From the NCBI GenBank assembly GCA_002361615.1, contig DETK01000033.1, positions 167,982 through 231,981 of the forward strand: DNA of 64,000 nt, given 5' to 3'. The DNA comes from Bacteroidales bacterium UBA3290 (GTDB taxonomy: Bacteria > Bacteroidota > Bacteroidia > Bacteroidales > UBA932). Shown here one piece after another: positions 34,812 to 42,669 of the stretch (within the stretch, counting starts at the first letter, position 1; the number at the start of each line of letters is the position of its first letter). The translations under genes and the position numbers were made by a program. The notes beneath the pieces were generated by a model, which did not search any database, was not told where the DNA came from, and was given only the letters and a program-made list of their open reading frames with translations.

Positions 34812-36595
34812 GGAAAAGAGTTGTCATCCTTCTGGCTTTTCTGCTTTGCGCCGTTCTGTCCAGGGCGGAGAATGTATCGCCTGAAAGGGCTGCGGCAGCC
34901 GCTGAGTCTTTCTTTGCTTCGGTTTCCACCAAGTCGACAAATGGCCCGGTGCGGCTTGTAGCGACATTCCCCGACATCCCCACCAAGGCGCGGAACGAGG
35001 TGCCGGCCCTCTACGTATTCGAGTCTCCTTCGGGTGGATACGTCATCATTTCGGGCGACGACGTGGCTGTCCCCGTAACGGGATATTCCCGTACAGGACG
35101 TTTCCCCCGGGAAAATATGCCCGACAATATGCGCAGCCTCATCGAATGGCACGCAGCCATCATCCAGTATGCCCGTGCCCAGGGATGGGAAGCGGACTTG
35201 CAGGCAAGAGAAGGGTGGGGGCGTATCTCCGCGTCTTCCTCTTCGTCCGACAAAGTCGTGCTTGAAACGGCCAAATGGGGGCAGTGGACTCCGTACAACG
35301 ATCTGTGCCCCACGGAAAACGGACAGAAATGTCCATCCGGTTGCGTCGCCACGGCCATGGCCATCATCCTTCGCTATTACCAGTATCCGGATAAAGGCGT
35401 CGGGACACTCCCGGGCTACGATTACGCGTGGGACGAAACGAAGGGTAAGTACCTGTACCATCTCGACGGCTATGACTTGGGGCATGAATACCGTTGGGAC
35501 CTGATGCCTCTGCAGTATAATAGCGGAAATTATACGCAGGAAGAAGCCGGCCAGGTTGCGCAACTGATGTATGACCTGGGCATCATGAGCCAGATGGATT
35601 ATGCCCCGGGCGGCTCCGGCGCGCCGGGCGACTCTCCGATCCTGCTGACGCAGTTTTTCGGATACGACCGGCAGATGCGCTATCTCGACCGCCAGAATTT
35701 CTCCGACCGACGATGGGAACAGCTCATCCGCGATGAGATTGATGCCGGAAGGCCGGTTTTCCATTGCGGCTTTTCAGAACAGGGGGGGCATGCCTTTGTG
35801 ATCGACGGCTATGAAGGCGATTATTTCAGCATCAATTATGGCTGGGAGGACGGCAGCCAGTTCTATCTGCTCACGCCGCCGGTGAAAGGCAATTCAAGCC
35901 GGCTGACGGAATTCACCGACTGGCAGGATATGGTCACGAACATCCAGCCCGACCAGGGCGGGGAAGGCTATACCAACCTGTATGTGCCTGTGTATTATAC
36001 GCCTTTTACCTGGGATTTCAACAGCAAGTCGTTCCAGATGCCGGAAGCCTATGTGTATCTGTATTATCTGACGACGGGTGAAGAAGATGTCGAGGTCTGC
36101 TACGCGCTCTTTGACAAGGAGGAATCCTTCAAGGAAGCGATCTCCGAACCGGTGCTGTTCAACGTCTCCGACGGGGTCGTCCCGCCGGTGGACTGCCGGA
36201 TTCTCGGCAAGATTGAAGACGGCGACCGCATCATGCTCGCCCGTCGTGAAGGGAAGTCTTGGGAACCGTTGCCGCAGACACGCGTCAGTTTCCACGTGTT
36301 CGACCGCACACGTCGTCTGCCGGAGATGGTCACGGTCGGTCACTCGTTCGAGTCCCAGGTCGGCAAACTGAAAAAGTCCCCTTGCCTCTACTGGGAGGCC
36401 TACAAGGATATCTGGTGGGAGATTGTCTCGGAAGAAACGGGATCGGTCGTAGCCTCGGCCAAGGACTGGAACGTCCAGGATTTCGACGACAGCAAGGCGG
36501 ATACCTTCAAATACCGCTTCTTCCTGCCTGCTGGCAGTTACAAGGTGACCTTCCGCAATTTCGACGAGGAACTGGTGTTCCGCGTGACCTTGTAA
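34808..36595 (+). CDS. C10 family (streptopain-like) cysteine protease
   Basis: 595-residue secreted cysteine protease. Signal peptide (about residues 1-20), an inhibitory propeptide-like region (about 25-150; typical VFESPSGGYVIISGDD), then the catalytic domain: Cys179 in CPSGCVATAMA, His328 in GGHAFVIDGY, followed by INYGWEDG. C10 enzymes include SpeB of streptococci and the fragipains-like Bfp set of Bacteroides fragilis. About 190 residues beyond the protease form beta-rich C-terminal domains. Substrate and export route unknown. End of the 28.8-36.6 kb operon. Confidence 0.93.
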   Translation: MRKRVVILLAFLLCAVLSRAENVSPERAAAAAESFFASVSTKSTNGPVRLVATFPDIPTKARNEVPALYVFESPSGGYVIISGDDVAVPVTGYSRTGRFPRENMPDNMRSLIEWHAAIIQYARAQGWEADLQAREGWGRISASSSSSDKVVLETAKWGQWTPYNDLCPTENGQKCPSGCVATAMAIILRYYQYPDKGVGTLPGYDYAWDETKGKYLYHLDGYDLGHEYRWDLMPLQYNSGNYTQEEAGQVAQLMYDLGIMSQMDYAPGGSGAPGDSPILLTQFFGYDRQMRYLDRQNFSDRRWEQLIRDEIDAGRPVFHCGFSEQGGHAFVIDGYEGDYFSINYGWEDGSQFYLLTPPVKGNSSRLTEFTDWQDMVTNIQPDQGGEGYTNLYVPVYYTPFTWDFNSKSFQMPEAYVYLYYLTTGEEDVEVCYALFDKEESFKEAISEPVLFNVSDGVVPPVDCRILGKIEDGDRIMLARREGKSWEPLPQTRVSFHVFDRTRRLPEMVTVGHSFESQVGKLKKSPCLYWEAYKDIWWEIVSEETGSVVASAKDWNVQDFDDSKADTFKYRFFLPAGSYKVTFRNFDEELVFRVTL

Positions 36596-36606
36596 TGATT
36601 TATTCT

Positions 36607-36614
36607 TATCTTTG
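36607..36614 (+). promoter_or_regulatory. -7 box upstream of rubredoxin
   Basis: TATCTTTG, just after the protease stop and 27 bases before the rubredoxin ATG. No TTG at the usual distance. Confidence 0.5.
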
Positions 36615-36641
36615 TAAGACAAATCTTTAAAACGACTGGAT

Positions 36642-36800
36642 ATGGCAAAGTATGTATGTGACCTGTGCGGGTATGAATACGACCCGGCAAACGGCGATCC
36701 GGACAGCGGCGTGGCCCCCGGAACGCCCTTCGAGAACCTTCCTGCAGACTGGGTCTGCCCGCTTTGCGGCGCCGGCAAGGAGGACTTCTCCAAGAAATGA
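36642..36800 (+). CDS. Rubredoxin
   Basis: 52-residue one-iron electron carrier, too short for many gene callers. Both iron-binding pairs are intact: CDLCGYEYDP near the N-terminus and WVCPLCGAGKEDF near the C-terminus, with the GVAPGTPFENLP segment between. Probable job: electron donor to rubrerythrin, a superoxide reductase or another oxygen-defence enzyme in an anaerobe. Its stop overlaps the next start (ATGA), so it is coupled to the YiiX-like gene. Confidence 0.95.
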   Translation: MAKYVCDLCGYEYDPANGDPDSGVAPGTPFENLPADWVCPLCGAGKEDFSKK

Positions 36801-37474
36801 AACGATTGACGCTCTTCCTGCTGGCGGCCTTGTTCCTTTCGGCCGCCTGCAGCAAAGAGGGTTCCGCCGTCCGTACGCCTGAAGCACGCATCGAGACGGG
36901 GGACCTTCTTTTCGTAGGCATTCCGATGGATTATGGCGACGAGGACATGGCGCAGGCCATCGCCGACGCCACTTCCACCGGCGGCGAAACCAATTTCATC
37001 CATACGGCTATCCTGGAGGTCGATCCGGCCGGCCAGGTCTGGGTCATCGACGCCACGCTGGCCTATGGTGTGGACCGCCATCCCCTGGACACCCTGCTCA
37101 AGCAGTTCACGCTCCACCGGGGCAACGCCAAGGCGACTTTTGAAGTCATGCGTCTCCAGGACAATGGGGAAGTGAAACAATACGTGGAACAGGCCAAGGG
37201 TCTTCTCGGCGAAGAATACGACCTGTATTTCCTCCCGGCCAACGGCCGGCACTACTGCACGGAACTGGTGTATGATATGTACGTCAAAGCTGACGGTTCC
37301 CACGTCTTCGAATGCATTCCCATGAACTTCAAGGATTCAGAAGGCCAGATGCCTTCATACTGGACCCGCCTCTTCGCCCAGCTGGGCCAACCCATCCCCC
37401 AGGACGAACCCGGCACCAACCCCCAGCAAATGCACGCCTCCCCGTTCCTGACCCACGTAATGTTCCTTGAATAA
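36797..37474 (+). CDS. YiiX/YebB-like NlpC/P60-superfamily cysteine hydrolase, lipoprotein
   Basis: 225-residue predicted lipoprotein (signal ending LSAAC) with a permuted papain-like fold as in YiiX: GDLLFVGIP near the start, catalytic His in NFIHTAIL (about residue 67) and catalytic Cys in YCTELVYDMY (about residue 145). Such enzymes cleave amide bonds, possibly in cell wall peptides or lipids. The start is 36797, since the frame extends upstream into rubredoxin but only this ATG yields the signal peptide and the overlap. The pairing with rubredoxin is unexplained. Confidence 0.82.
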   Translation: MKRLTLFLLAALFLSAACSKEGSAVRTPEARIETGDLLFVGIPMDYGDEDMAQAIADATSTGGETNFIHTAILEVDPAGQVWVIDATLAYGVDRHPLDTLLKQFTLHRGNAKATFEVMRLQDNGEVKQYVEQAKGLLGEEYDLYFLPANGRHYCTELVYDMYVKADGSHVFECIPMNFKDSEGQMPSYWTRLFAQLGQPIPQDEPGTNPQQMHASPFLTHVMFLE

Positions 37475-37542
37475 TAGTGGATTACCGCCCCAAAACCGGG
37501 TGGGCAGGTGTTAGCCGCAAACTGCGGCGTCCTCCTTTGTCC

Positions 37543-37650
37543 GACACAGAAGAAAGCGCCGCTATGTCTGTGTCACATGAAGTTTGGAGCCGGAAATAAA
37601 CGATTTCGCCTCGCGACACAGACGAGACAGATCAATCTTCTGTGTCGCGA
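37543..37650. repeat. Two tandem hairpins with identical arms and spacing
   Basis: Noncoding. Unit 1: GACACAGA (37543-37550), 16 bases, TCTGTGTC (37567-37574). Unit 2: TCGCGACACAGA (37611-37622), 16 bases, TCTGTGTCGCGA (37639-37650). Both share the 8-base arms and exactly 16-base loops; unit 2 extends the stem to 12 bp. The units begin 72 bases apart (counted on the shared arm). A smaller GCCGCA-AAC-TGCGGC hairpin precedes them (37514-37528). Confidence 0.75.
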
Positions 37651-37756
37651 AGCGTTAACCCATCTTGAGTTTTGTTTATAGTTAGTTTAACACTATTCAT
37701 TGTAAACCTATTTCAGGACAAGTCATCGGAAGGCCATAGGCCGACGCAGGGGAGCT

Positions 37757-37803
37757 CGAGGGGGTACGCCCCCTCGGAAAGAAAAGCGCAGCTTCAGCTG
37801 CGC
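37757..37803. other. GC-rich tandem hairpins downstream of tRNA-Ala
   Basis: CGAGGGGG-TACG-CCCCCTCG (37757-37776) followed by GCGCAGC-TTCA-GCTGCGC (37786-37803), spaced by an A-rich linker (GAAAGAAAA). The layout repeats that at 5.7 kb: a G-run hairpin, a linker like AGTAAAAGAAA, then a second GC hairpin, placed just past a minus-strand tRNA. The rest of the 37475-37812 spacer holds the paired hairpins and no gene. Confidence 0.6.
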
Positions 37804-37812
37804 GTACTCCAC

Positions 37813-37845
37813 AAAAAAAAAGTTCAGTTTTGAAACTGAACTTTT
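37813..37845 (-). terminator. Intrinsic terminator of tRNA-Ala
   Basis: Minus strand: 13-bp stem AAAAGTTCAGTTT / AAACTGAACTTTT with a two-base loop, extended by more T, six bases past the tRNA 3' end. Confidence 0.9.
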
Positions 37846-37851
37846 ATTTTG

Positions 37852-37924
37852 TGGAGTATAGGAGAATCGGACTCCTGACCTTTTGAATGCCATTCAAACG
37901 CTCTACCAACTGAGCTAATACCCC
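37852..37924 (-). tRNA. tRNA-Ala (anticodon GGC)
   Basis: Reverse-complement cloverleaf: acceptor GGGGTAT with ATACTCC, D arm AGCTCAGTTGGT, anticodon stem TTTGA/TCAAA with loop ATGGCAT (anticodon GGC), T arm AGGAG-TCCGATT-CTCCT, discriminator A, no encoded CCA. Reads GCC/GCU alanine codons. Confidence 0.95.
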
Positions 37925-37935
37925 GTTTGCATTTG

Positions 37936-37965
37936 CAAAGGTACGGCTTTTTTTTATTTCTGCAA
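37936..37965 (-). promoter_or_regulatory. Promoter of tRNA-Ala
   Basis: Minus strand: -7 TACCTTTG (complement of 37936-37943), 19-base spacer, -33 TTG (complement of 37963-37965). Identical in boxes and spacing to the tRNA-Val promoter. Confidence 0.75.
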
Positions 37966-37984
37966 GTTTTTTGCGGAGTTTTCG

Positions 37985-37992
37985 TAAATTTG
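37985..37992 (+). promoter_or_regulatory. -7 box four bases before the exporter start codon
   Basis: TAAATTTG followed by AACT and then ATG (37997). With the box centred at about -7, the transcript would begin at or next to the A of the start codon. No clear -33 box. Confidence 0.55.
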
Positions 37993-37996
37993 AACT

Positions 37997-39148
37997 ATGG
38001 AAAAAGAACGGAACATCGACCGGCTTGCCGGTTGGATCATCAAACTGGGCGCCATCGCCGCCGTCGCGTGGCTTTGCTGGTATTTCCGCAGCGTCCTGGT
38101 CTATATCATCATAGCTTTCGTCGTTTCCCTGGTCGGGCAGCCGCTGATGCGCCTGATGCGGAAGGTCAGGATCAAAGGCAAGTCGGCGCCCGACGGGCTT
38201 CTCGCCATTCTGTGCATTCTGGTTATCCTCAGTTTCGGTGCACTCTTCGTGACGCAGTTCATCCCGATCGTGACCGGAATCGTGCGCGACGTTTCGACGA
38301 TGAATGCCCACGCCATTCCCTACAACAGTCTCCTGGACCAGCTGAATGCCTGGATCGTCAGTGTTTTCCCCAGTCTGGATCCCGGCTTCGATATCGTGAC
38401 CGTGCTGCTCTCGAAAATCCATGAATTGCTCAATTTCTCGAATGTATCCTCGGTTCTCGGTTCTGTCGCGTCGGTGGCGATCAGCATCGGTGTCGGGTTG
38501 TTTTCCGTCGTTTTCATCTCTTTCTTCTTCATCAAGGACGAGCATCTCTTCAGCCGGATCATTTGCGCGCTGGTCCCCGACAAGATCGAGGGCTCGGTCA
38601 CTTCCACGATCAGCGACATCACGCATCTGCTCTCGCGTTACTTCATCGGCCTGATTGTCGAGGTGATGGGCGTCATCCTGGTCGACTTCCTGGGCTTGTG
38701 GCTGATCGCCCGCATCGGGGCGGACTATGCCATCGGCATCGCCTTCATCGCCGGCATGCTCAATATCATTCCCTACGTCGGTCCGCTGCTGGGCGAGGTC
38801 ATCGGTGTCCTCCTCTGCGTCGTGCTCAAATATGGCGCCGGTGTGGGCCTCAGCGTGCCGATCTGGGCCTTCGCCCTGATCGTGCTGGCCATTATGCTTG
38901 CGGCGCAGATGATCGACAATTTCATCTATCAGCCGCTCATCTACTCCACCAGTATCAAGGCCACTCCGCTCGAGATCTTCATCGTCCTGCTGATTGCCGG
39001 GCGCATCGGCGGAACGGTGGGGCTGCTGGTCGGCATCCCGGCCTACACGGTCATCCGTGTGATTGCCATCCGGTTTTTCTCCGACAAGAAAGCGGTCCGG
39101 CGCTTGATACCGGACATCGACAAAGAGAATACGGATGCGCTGATTTAA
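37997..39148 (+). CDS. AI-2E family transporter (PerM-like)
   Basis: 383-residue inner-membrane protein with about seven to eight hydrophobic segments, of the AI-2E/PerM exporter family: a pair of N-terminal helices, a soluble loop (about residues 90-150) and the conserved C-terminal part with NIIPYVGPLLGEVIG and QMIDNFIYQPLIYS. Known members export diverse small molecules or act as Na+/H+ antiporters, so no substrate is assigned. It converges with mutY, sharing four bases (TTAA) at the two stops. Confidence 0.9.
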   Translation: MEKERNIDRLAGWIIKLGAIAAVAWLCWYFRSVLVYIIIAFVVSLVGQPLMRLMRKVRIKGKSAPDGLLAILCILVILSFGALFVTQFIPIVTGIVRDVSTMNAHAIPYNSLLDQLNAWIVSVFPSLDPGFDIVTVLLSKIHELLNFSNVSSVLGSVASVAISIGVGLFSVVFISFFFIKDEHLFSRIICALVPDKIEGSVTSTISDITHLLSRYFIGLIVEVMGVILVDFLGLWLIARIGADYAIGIAFIAGMLNIIPYVGPLLGEVIGVLLCVVLKYGAGVGLSVPIWAFALIVLAIMLAAQMIDNFIYQPLIYSTSIKATPLEIFIVLLIAGRIGGTVGLLVGIPAYTVIRVIAIRFFSDKKAVRRLIPDIDKENTDALI

Positions 39149-40143
39149 GCGTTTAATGCTTTGATAAGCAATTCGAAGAGCCGCGGCTTGCCGTATTTGT
39201 CCAGATCAGTTTCAGGAATCCATAGGTAGCCCTCGGGGAGGACGGGTTTCTCTTTGCATTCCAGCAGGTAGAAATCGACGGTCAGGTGCTGGTGCGTCAG
39301 CTGGTGCTTGACACCGGAGCGGAGCAGGCGCTGACCCGGGAAATCCGTGAAACGATCTTCTTGTACCAGCGGTTCCCACAGGCCTTGCCAGATGTCGCCG
39401 GGGCCCCTGCGGCGGATGGCCGTTTCGCCGCCGCAGCGGAGGTAGATGTAACGCAGATGCCTATCCCGCACGCTTATGGGTGCTTTCTTTACAGGCAACA
39501 GATTTGTCCGGCCGGTCTTGAGCGCATCGCATCGGGAAGCGAGCGGGCAGACCAGGCAGGCAGGGGAGGCCGGGGTGCACTGCATGGCGCCAAAATCCAT
39601 CATCGCCTGGTTGAAGTCGCCGGGTCGGTCGGCAGGCAGGAGCGACTGGGCGCGTTCTGTAAACTCCTTTTTGGCCGCTGTAGTGCCGACGGGCGTGGCG
39701 ATTCCATAGAAGCGGGCGAGTACCCGGTACACGTTGCCGTCAACGACGGCGGCGGGTATGCCGAATGCGATGGAAGCGATAGCTGCGGCTGTATAATCGC
39801 CCACGCCCTTGAGAGTGCGGATTCCTTCGAGGGTATCGGGGAAGGAACCCCTTTCTTCGATCTGCCGGGCGGCGGTGAGCAGATTCCGGCCCCGGCTGTA
39901 GTAGCCCAGCCCTTCCCAGAGGCGCAGTACTTCGTCTTCGCTGGCCGCTGCCAGGGCGTGGTAGTCCGGGAAGCGGTCCATGAAGCGCTCCCAATACGAA
40001 AGGCCCTGTGCGATACGGGTTTGCTGCAGGATGATCTCGCTCAGCCAGATGGCATAGGGGTCCTTTGTGCGGCGCCAGGGCAGGTCGCGGCCATGGACGT
40101 CGTACCACGCGAGGAGGGTTGCGGTAAAGAGCGGATCTTGCAT
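39145..40143 (-). CDS. mutY: A/G-specific adenine glycosylase
   Basis: 332-residue base-excision repair enzyme that removes adenine opposite 8-oxoguanine. It shows WLSEIILQQTR, the helix-hairpin-helix with catalytic region TLKGVGDYTAAAIASIAFG (the Asp follows at VVDGNVYRVL) and the iron-sulfur cluster spacing C-x6-C-x2-C-x5-C (CTPASPACLVCPLASRC). A C-terminal NUDIX-like oxoguanine-recognition domain ends the protein. Transcribed divergently from the DUF5686 gene from a region with a -7 box. Confidence 0.95.
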   Translation of the reverse strand: MQDPLFTATLLAWYDVHGRDLPWRRTKDPYAIWLSEIILQQTRIAQGLSYWERFMDRFPDYHALAAASEDEVLRLWEGLGYYSRGRNLLTAARQIEERGSFPDTLEGIRTLKGVGDYTAAAIASIAFGIPAAVVDGNVYRVLARFYGIATPVGTTAAKKEFTERAQSLLPADRPGDFNQAMMDFGAMQCTPASPACLVCPLASRCDALKTGRTNLLPVKKAPISVRDRHLRYIYLRCGGETAIRRRGPGDIWQGLWEPLVQEDRFTDFPGQRLLRSGVKHQLTHQHLTVDFYLLECKEKPVLPEGYLWIPETDLDKYGKPRLFELLIKALNA

Positions 40144-40152
40144 GCCTTAGGG

Positions 40153-40190
40153 CAAAGATAAGGTTTTTCCGCGAGGAATTGCTAAATTTG
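40153..40190. promoter_or_regulatory. Divergent -7 boxes for mutY and the DUF5686 gene
   Basis: Minus: TATCTTTG (complement of 40153-40160), nine bases before mutY ATG. Plus: TAAATTTG (40183-40190), four bases before ATG at 40195. Neither has a clean -33 TTG. Confidence 0.55.
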
Positions 40191-40194
40191 CAGG

Positions 40195-42669
40195 ATGATG
40201 CGTTTCGCCCGACGAATCCTATGCGCTGTGCTGGCCCTGTGCCTGCCGTTTGCGCTGGAAGCCCAGACCAGCAAGGTCCGCGGCGTGGTCATCGATGCCG
40301 AGAGCGGAGAACCGGTCCCTTACGCATCGGTCTTTTTCGGAGGTACGAGCATCGGTGTTTCGACCGATGAGACGGGTCGCTACTATATTGAGACACACGA
40401 TACGACGGCCGTGCTGCTGACGGCCCAGATCCTGGGCTATCTGCCCGCATCGACCCGCATTTCGCCCGGGGTCTTCTCCGAAATCAACTTCACGCTCAAG
40501 CCGGACGTGGATATGCTTTCCGCAGCGCAGATCCGGCCCGATGACCGCTGGATCCGTTACATTCTCCGTCAGATCGACGAACATCGCGAGCAGCATGATC
40601 CGGAAATGGGCGATCCCTGGTCGGTCCGTGTCTATTCGAAAGTCGAACTGGACGCGACCCATGCCGAGTGGATTGCCAGCCGTTCGATCCTCAGGAACGT
40701 GCTGGGCGACGTGATGAAATACCGCGACACCTCCGCGGTTACGGGCGAGTCGTATCTGCCCATCATGATCTCGGAAACCTTCTCGCAAAAGTATCATTCC
40801 CAGGATCCTGAGCTCGAAAAGGAGGTAATCCTGGCCAACCGGATCTCCGGGCTGGATCCCGACAATTTCATGCGGCAGTACGCCGGATCCTATCTGCTCA
40901 AGACCAATTTCTACAAGAGCACCATCACGCTGTTCAACCTGGATGTCCCGTCACCCCTTGCGTCCTACGGCCATGCTTTTTACAACTATTACCTGGTGGA
41001 CAGCCTGGAAATGGACGGACGCAAGAGCTACTGCCTCCGTTTCCATCCCAAGCGGGGGATCACTTCGCCGACTTTCGACGGCGAATTCTATATCGACGCC
41101 ACTGATTTCGGCGTAAGGAGCGCTCACGTAGCCCTGTCCAAGGGGTCGAATGTCAACTGGATCCGGCATATCAACATCGATACGGAGAACCGCAAGACGG
41201 AAAAGGGACGCTGGTTCCCGAAGGAGGAGAAACTGTTCATCGACTTCTCGATTGCCGTGAGCGACAGCTCGAAAGTCCTGTCTTTCCTGGGAAACCGCGA
41301 ATTGCACTATGGCGAGCCCGACAGCCGCGTGATGCCTTTGGAAGCGCTGGAAAGCCCTGATCCTGTGGTGATGGACAACGTGGCGGATCTGGATGATGAC
41401 GTGTGGGAATCTTCCCGTCCCGTTCCGCTCAGCAAGCGGGAGCAGGGCATCTACGATATGGTGGATGAAATCCAGCAGAAACCTGCCTATAAGGCCTGGT
41501 ATCTGGTGGGCCGTTCCTTGATCGTGGGCTATGTGGAAGGGGAGAAGACGAAAGTGGCATTCGGCCCGCTTTCGCAGGTGGTGAAATACAATGCGACTGA
41601 AGGGTGGCATGTCGGTGCAGGATTCCGGACCACGAAATTCTTCCATCCGGCGTTGCGTTTGACGGCGGATGTGGGCTATGGTTTCCGTGACCATCTGGTC
41701 AAAGGCGGCGGTTCTTTGGAATATATGATCCGGCGCGACGTCACCCGCAAGCTGACGGTTTCCGGCAGTTACGGCTATCATCAGCTGGGCGTGGGAAGTT
41801 CCGGCATTTCGCAGCCCAGCATGCTGAATTCCGTATTCGCCTACAGCGGTGGGGACAAGCAGACGCTGATCCGCAGCCTGAGCATCGACTATGAGCACGA
41901 GTTCACGGGAACGTTCACCGGTTTCTTCGGAATCGATTCCAGGCGTCTGTTCGGCAATGCGATGGTTCCGCTCCGGACCCGCGACTTGAACCCCGTCCGT
42001 TCGGTCTCGCTCAACCAGCTGCGCTATACGGCCCGCTTTGCCTGGGAGGAGCGCATCGACCGGGGCCATTTCAAAAAGGCCCATCTGTTCACGCGTTATC
42101 CGGTGATCGGCTTGAGCCTGGCCGGCGGGGTGCGCGGCGTGACATCCGATGACTTCTCTTTCCTGCGGGGGGAATTCACCTTCGACTGGAAGATTCCGGC
42201 CACGGCTTTCGGCTTCGGTTCCGTCCACGTCGATGCCGGTGCCATCCTGGGCGAGGTTCCGTATCCTTTCCTGAAGCTCCACGAAGGTAATCAGACCTAT
42301 TTCCTCGACAAGACGGCCTTCACATGCATGGATTATTATGAGTTTGCGTCCGACCGCTGGGTGTCCACGATGTATGAGCACAATTTCAACGGTCTGATAC
42401 TCGGCCGGATTCCTCTGGTCAAGCGGCTAGACCTGCGCGAGATCTTCACGCTGAAGGCTGCCGTAGGAACGCTTTCCGAGACGAACCGCAACGGCCGTAT
42501 CCTGCCGATCGAAGGACTCTCGACCATAGAAAAGCCCTACGTCGAAGCGGGCGTAGGGCTTTCCAATCTGTTCCGGGTACTGCGGGTTGACGCCACCTGG
42601 CGCCTGACCCACCGTCTCCCCGACAGCCGCAATTTCCGCGTGACCGTCGGTTTCGACGTACAGTTCTGA
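40195..42669 (+). CDS. DUF5686 / carboxypeptidase-regulatory-like outer-membrane protein
   Basis: 824-residue outer-membrane protein. Signal peptide (to about residue 23, ALEAQ), then a CarboxypepD-regulatory-like beta-sandwich (about 28-110; VRGVVIDAESGEPVPYASVFF, GVSTDETGRYYI), and a long DUF5686 region ending in a beta-barrel with a terminal aromatic signature VGFDVQF. Such proteins are widespread in Bacteroidota; their role, perhaps in surface assembly or a TonB-linked process, is not established. No SusD partner follows. A hairpin (42531-42562) lies inside the coding sequence but shows no sign of function. Confidence 0.85.
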   Translation: MMRFARRILCAVLALCLPFALEAQTSKVRGVVIDAESGEPVPYASVFFGGTSIGVSTDETGRYYIETHDTTAVLLTAQILGYLPASTRISPGVFSEINFTLKPDVDMLSAAQIRPDDRWIRYILRQIDEHREQHDPEMGDPWSVRVYSKVELDATHAEWIASRSILRNVLGDVMKYRDTSAVTGESYLPIMISETFSQKYHSQDPELEKEVILANRISGLDPDNFMRQYAGSYLLKTNFYKSTITLFNLDVPSPLASYGHAFYNYYLVDSLEMDGRKSYCLRFHPKRGITSPTFDGEFYIDATDFGVRSAHVALSKGSNVNWIRHINIDTENRKTEKGRWFPKEEKLFIDFSIAVSDSSKVLSFLGNRELHYGEPDSRVMPLEALESPDPVVMDNVADLDDDVWESSRPVPLSKREQGIYDMVDEIQQKPAYKAWYLVGRSLIVGYVEGEKTKVAFGPLSQVVKYNATEGWHVGAGFRTTKFFHPALRLTADVGYGFRDHLVKGGGSLEYMIRRDVTRKLTVSGSYGYHQLGVGSSGISQPSMLNSVFAYSGGDKQTLIRSLSIDYEHEFTGTFTGFFGIDSRRLFGNAMVPLRTRDLNPVRSVSLNQLRYTARFAWEERIDRGHFKKAHLFTRYPVIGLSLAGGVRGVTSDDFSFLRGEFTFDWKIPATAFGFGSVHVDAGAILGEVPYPFLKLHEGNQTYFLDKTAFTCMDYYEFASDRWVSTMYEHNFNGLILGRIPLVKRLDLREIFTLKAAVGTLSETNRNGRILPIEGLSTIEKPYVEAGVGLSNLFRVLRVDATWRLTHRLPDSRNFRVTVGFDVQF

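Noticed and set aside
42531..42562. 11-bp inverted repeat AAAGCCCTACG/CGTAGGGCTTT near the end of the DUF5686 gene
   Set aside because: It lies wholly inside coding sequence for a barrel strand, with no T-run; probably chance.
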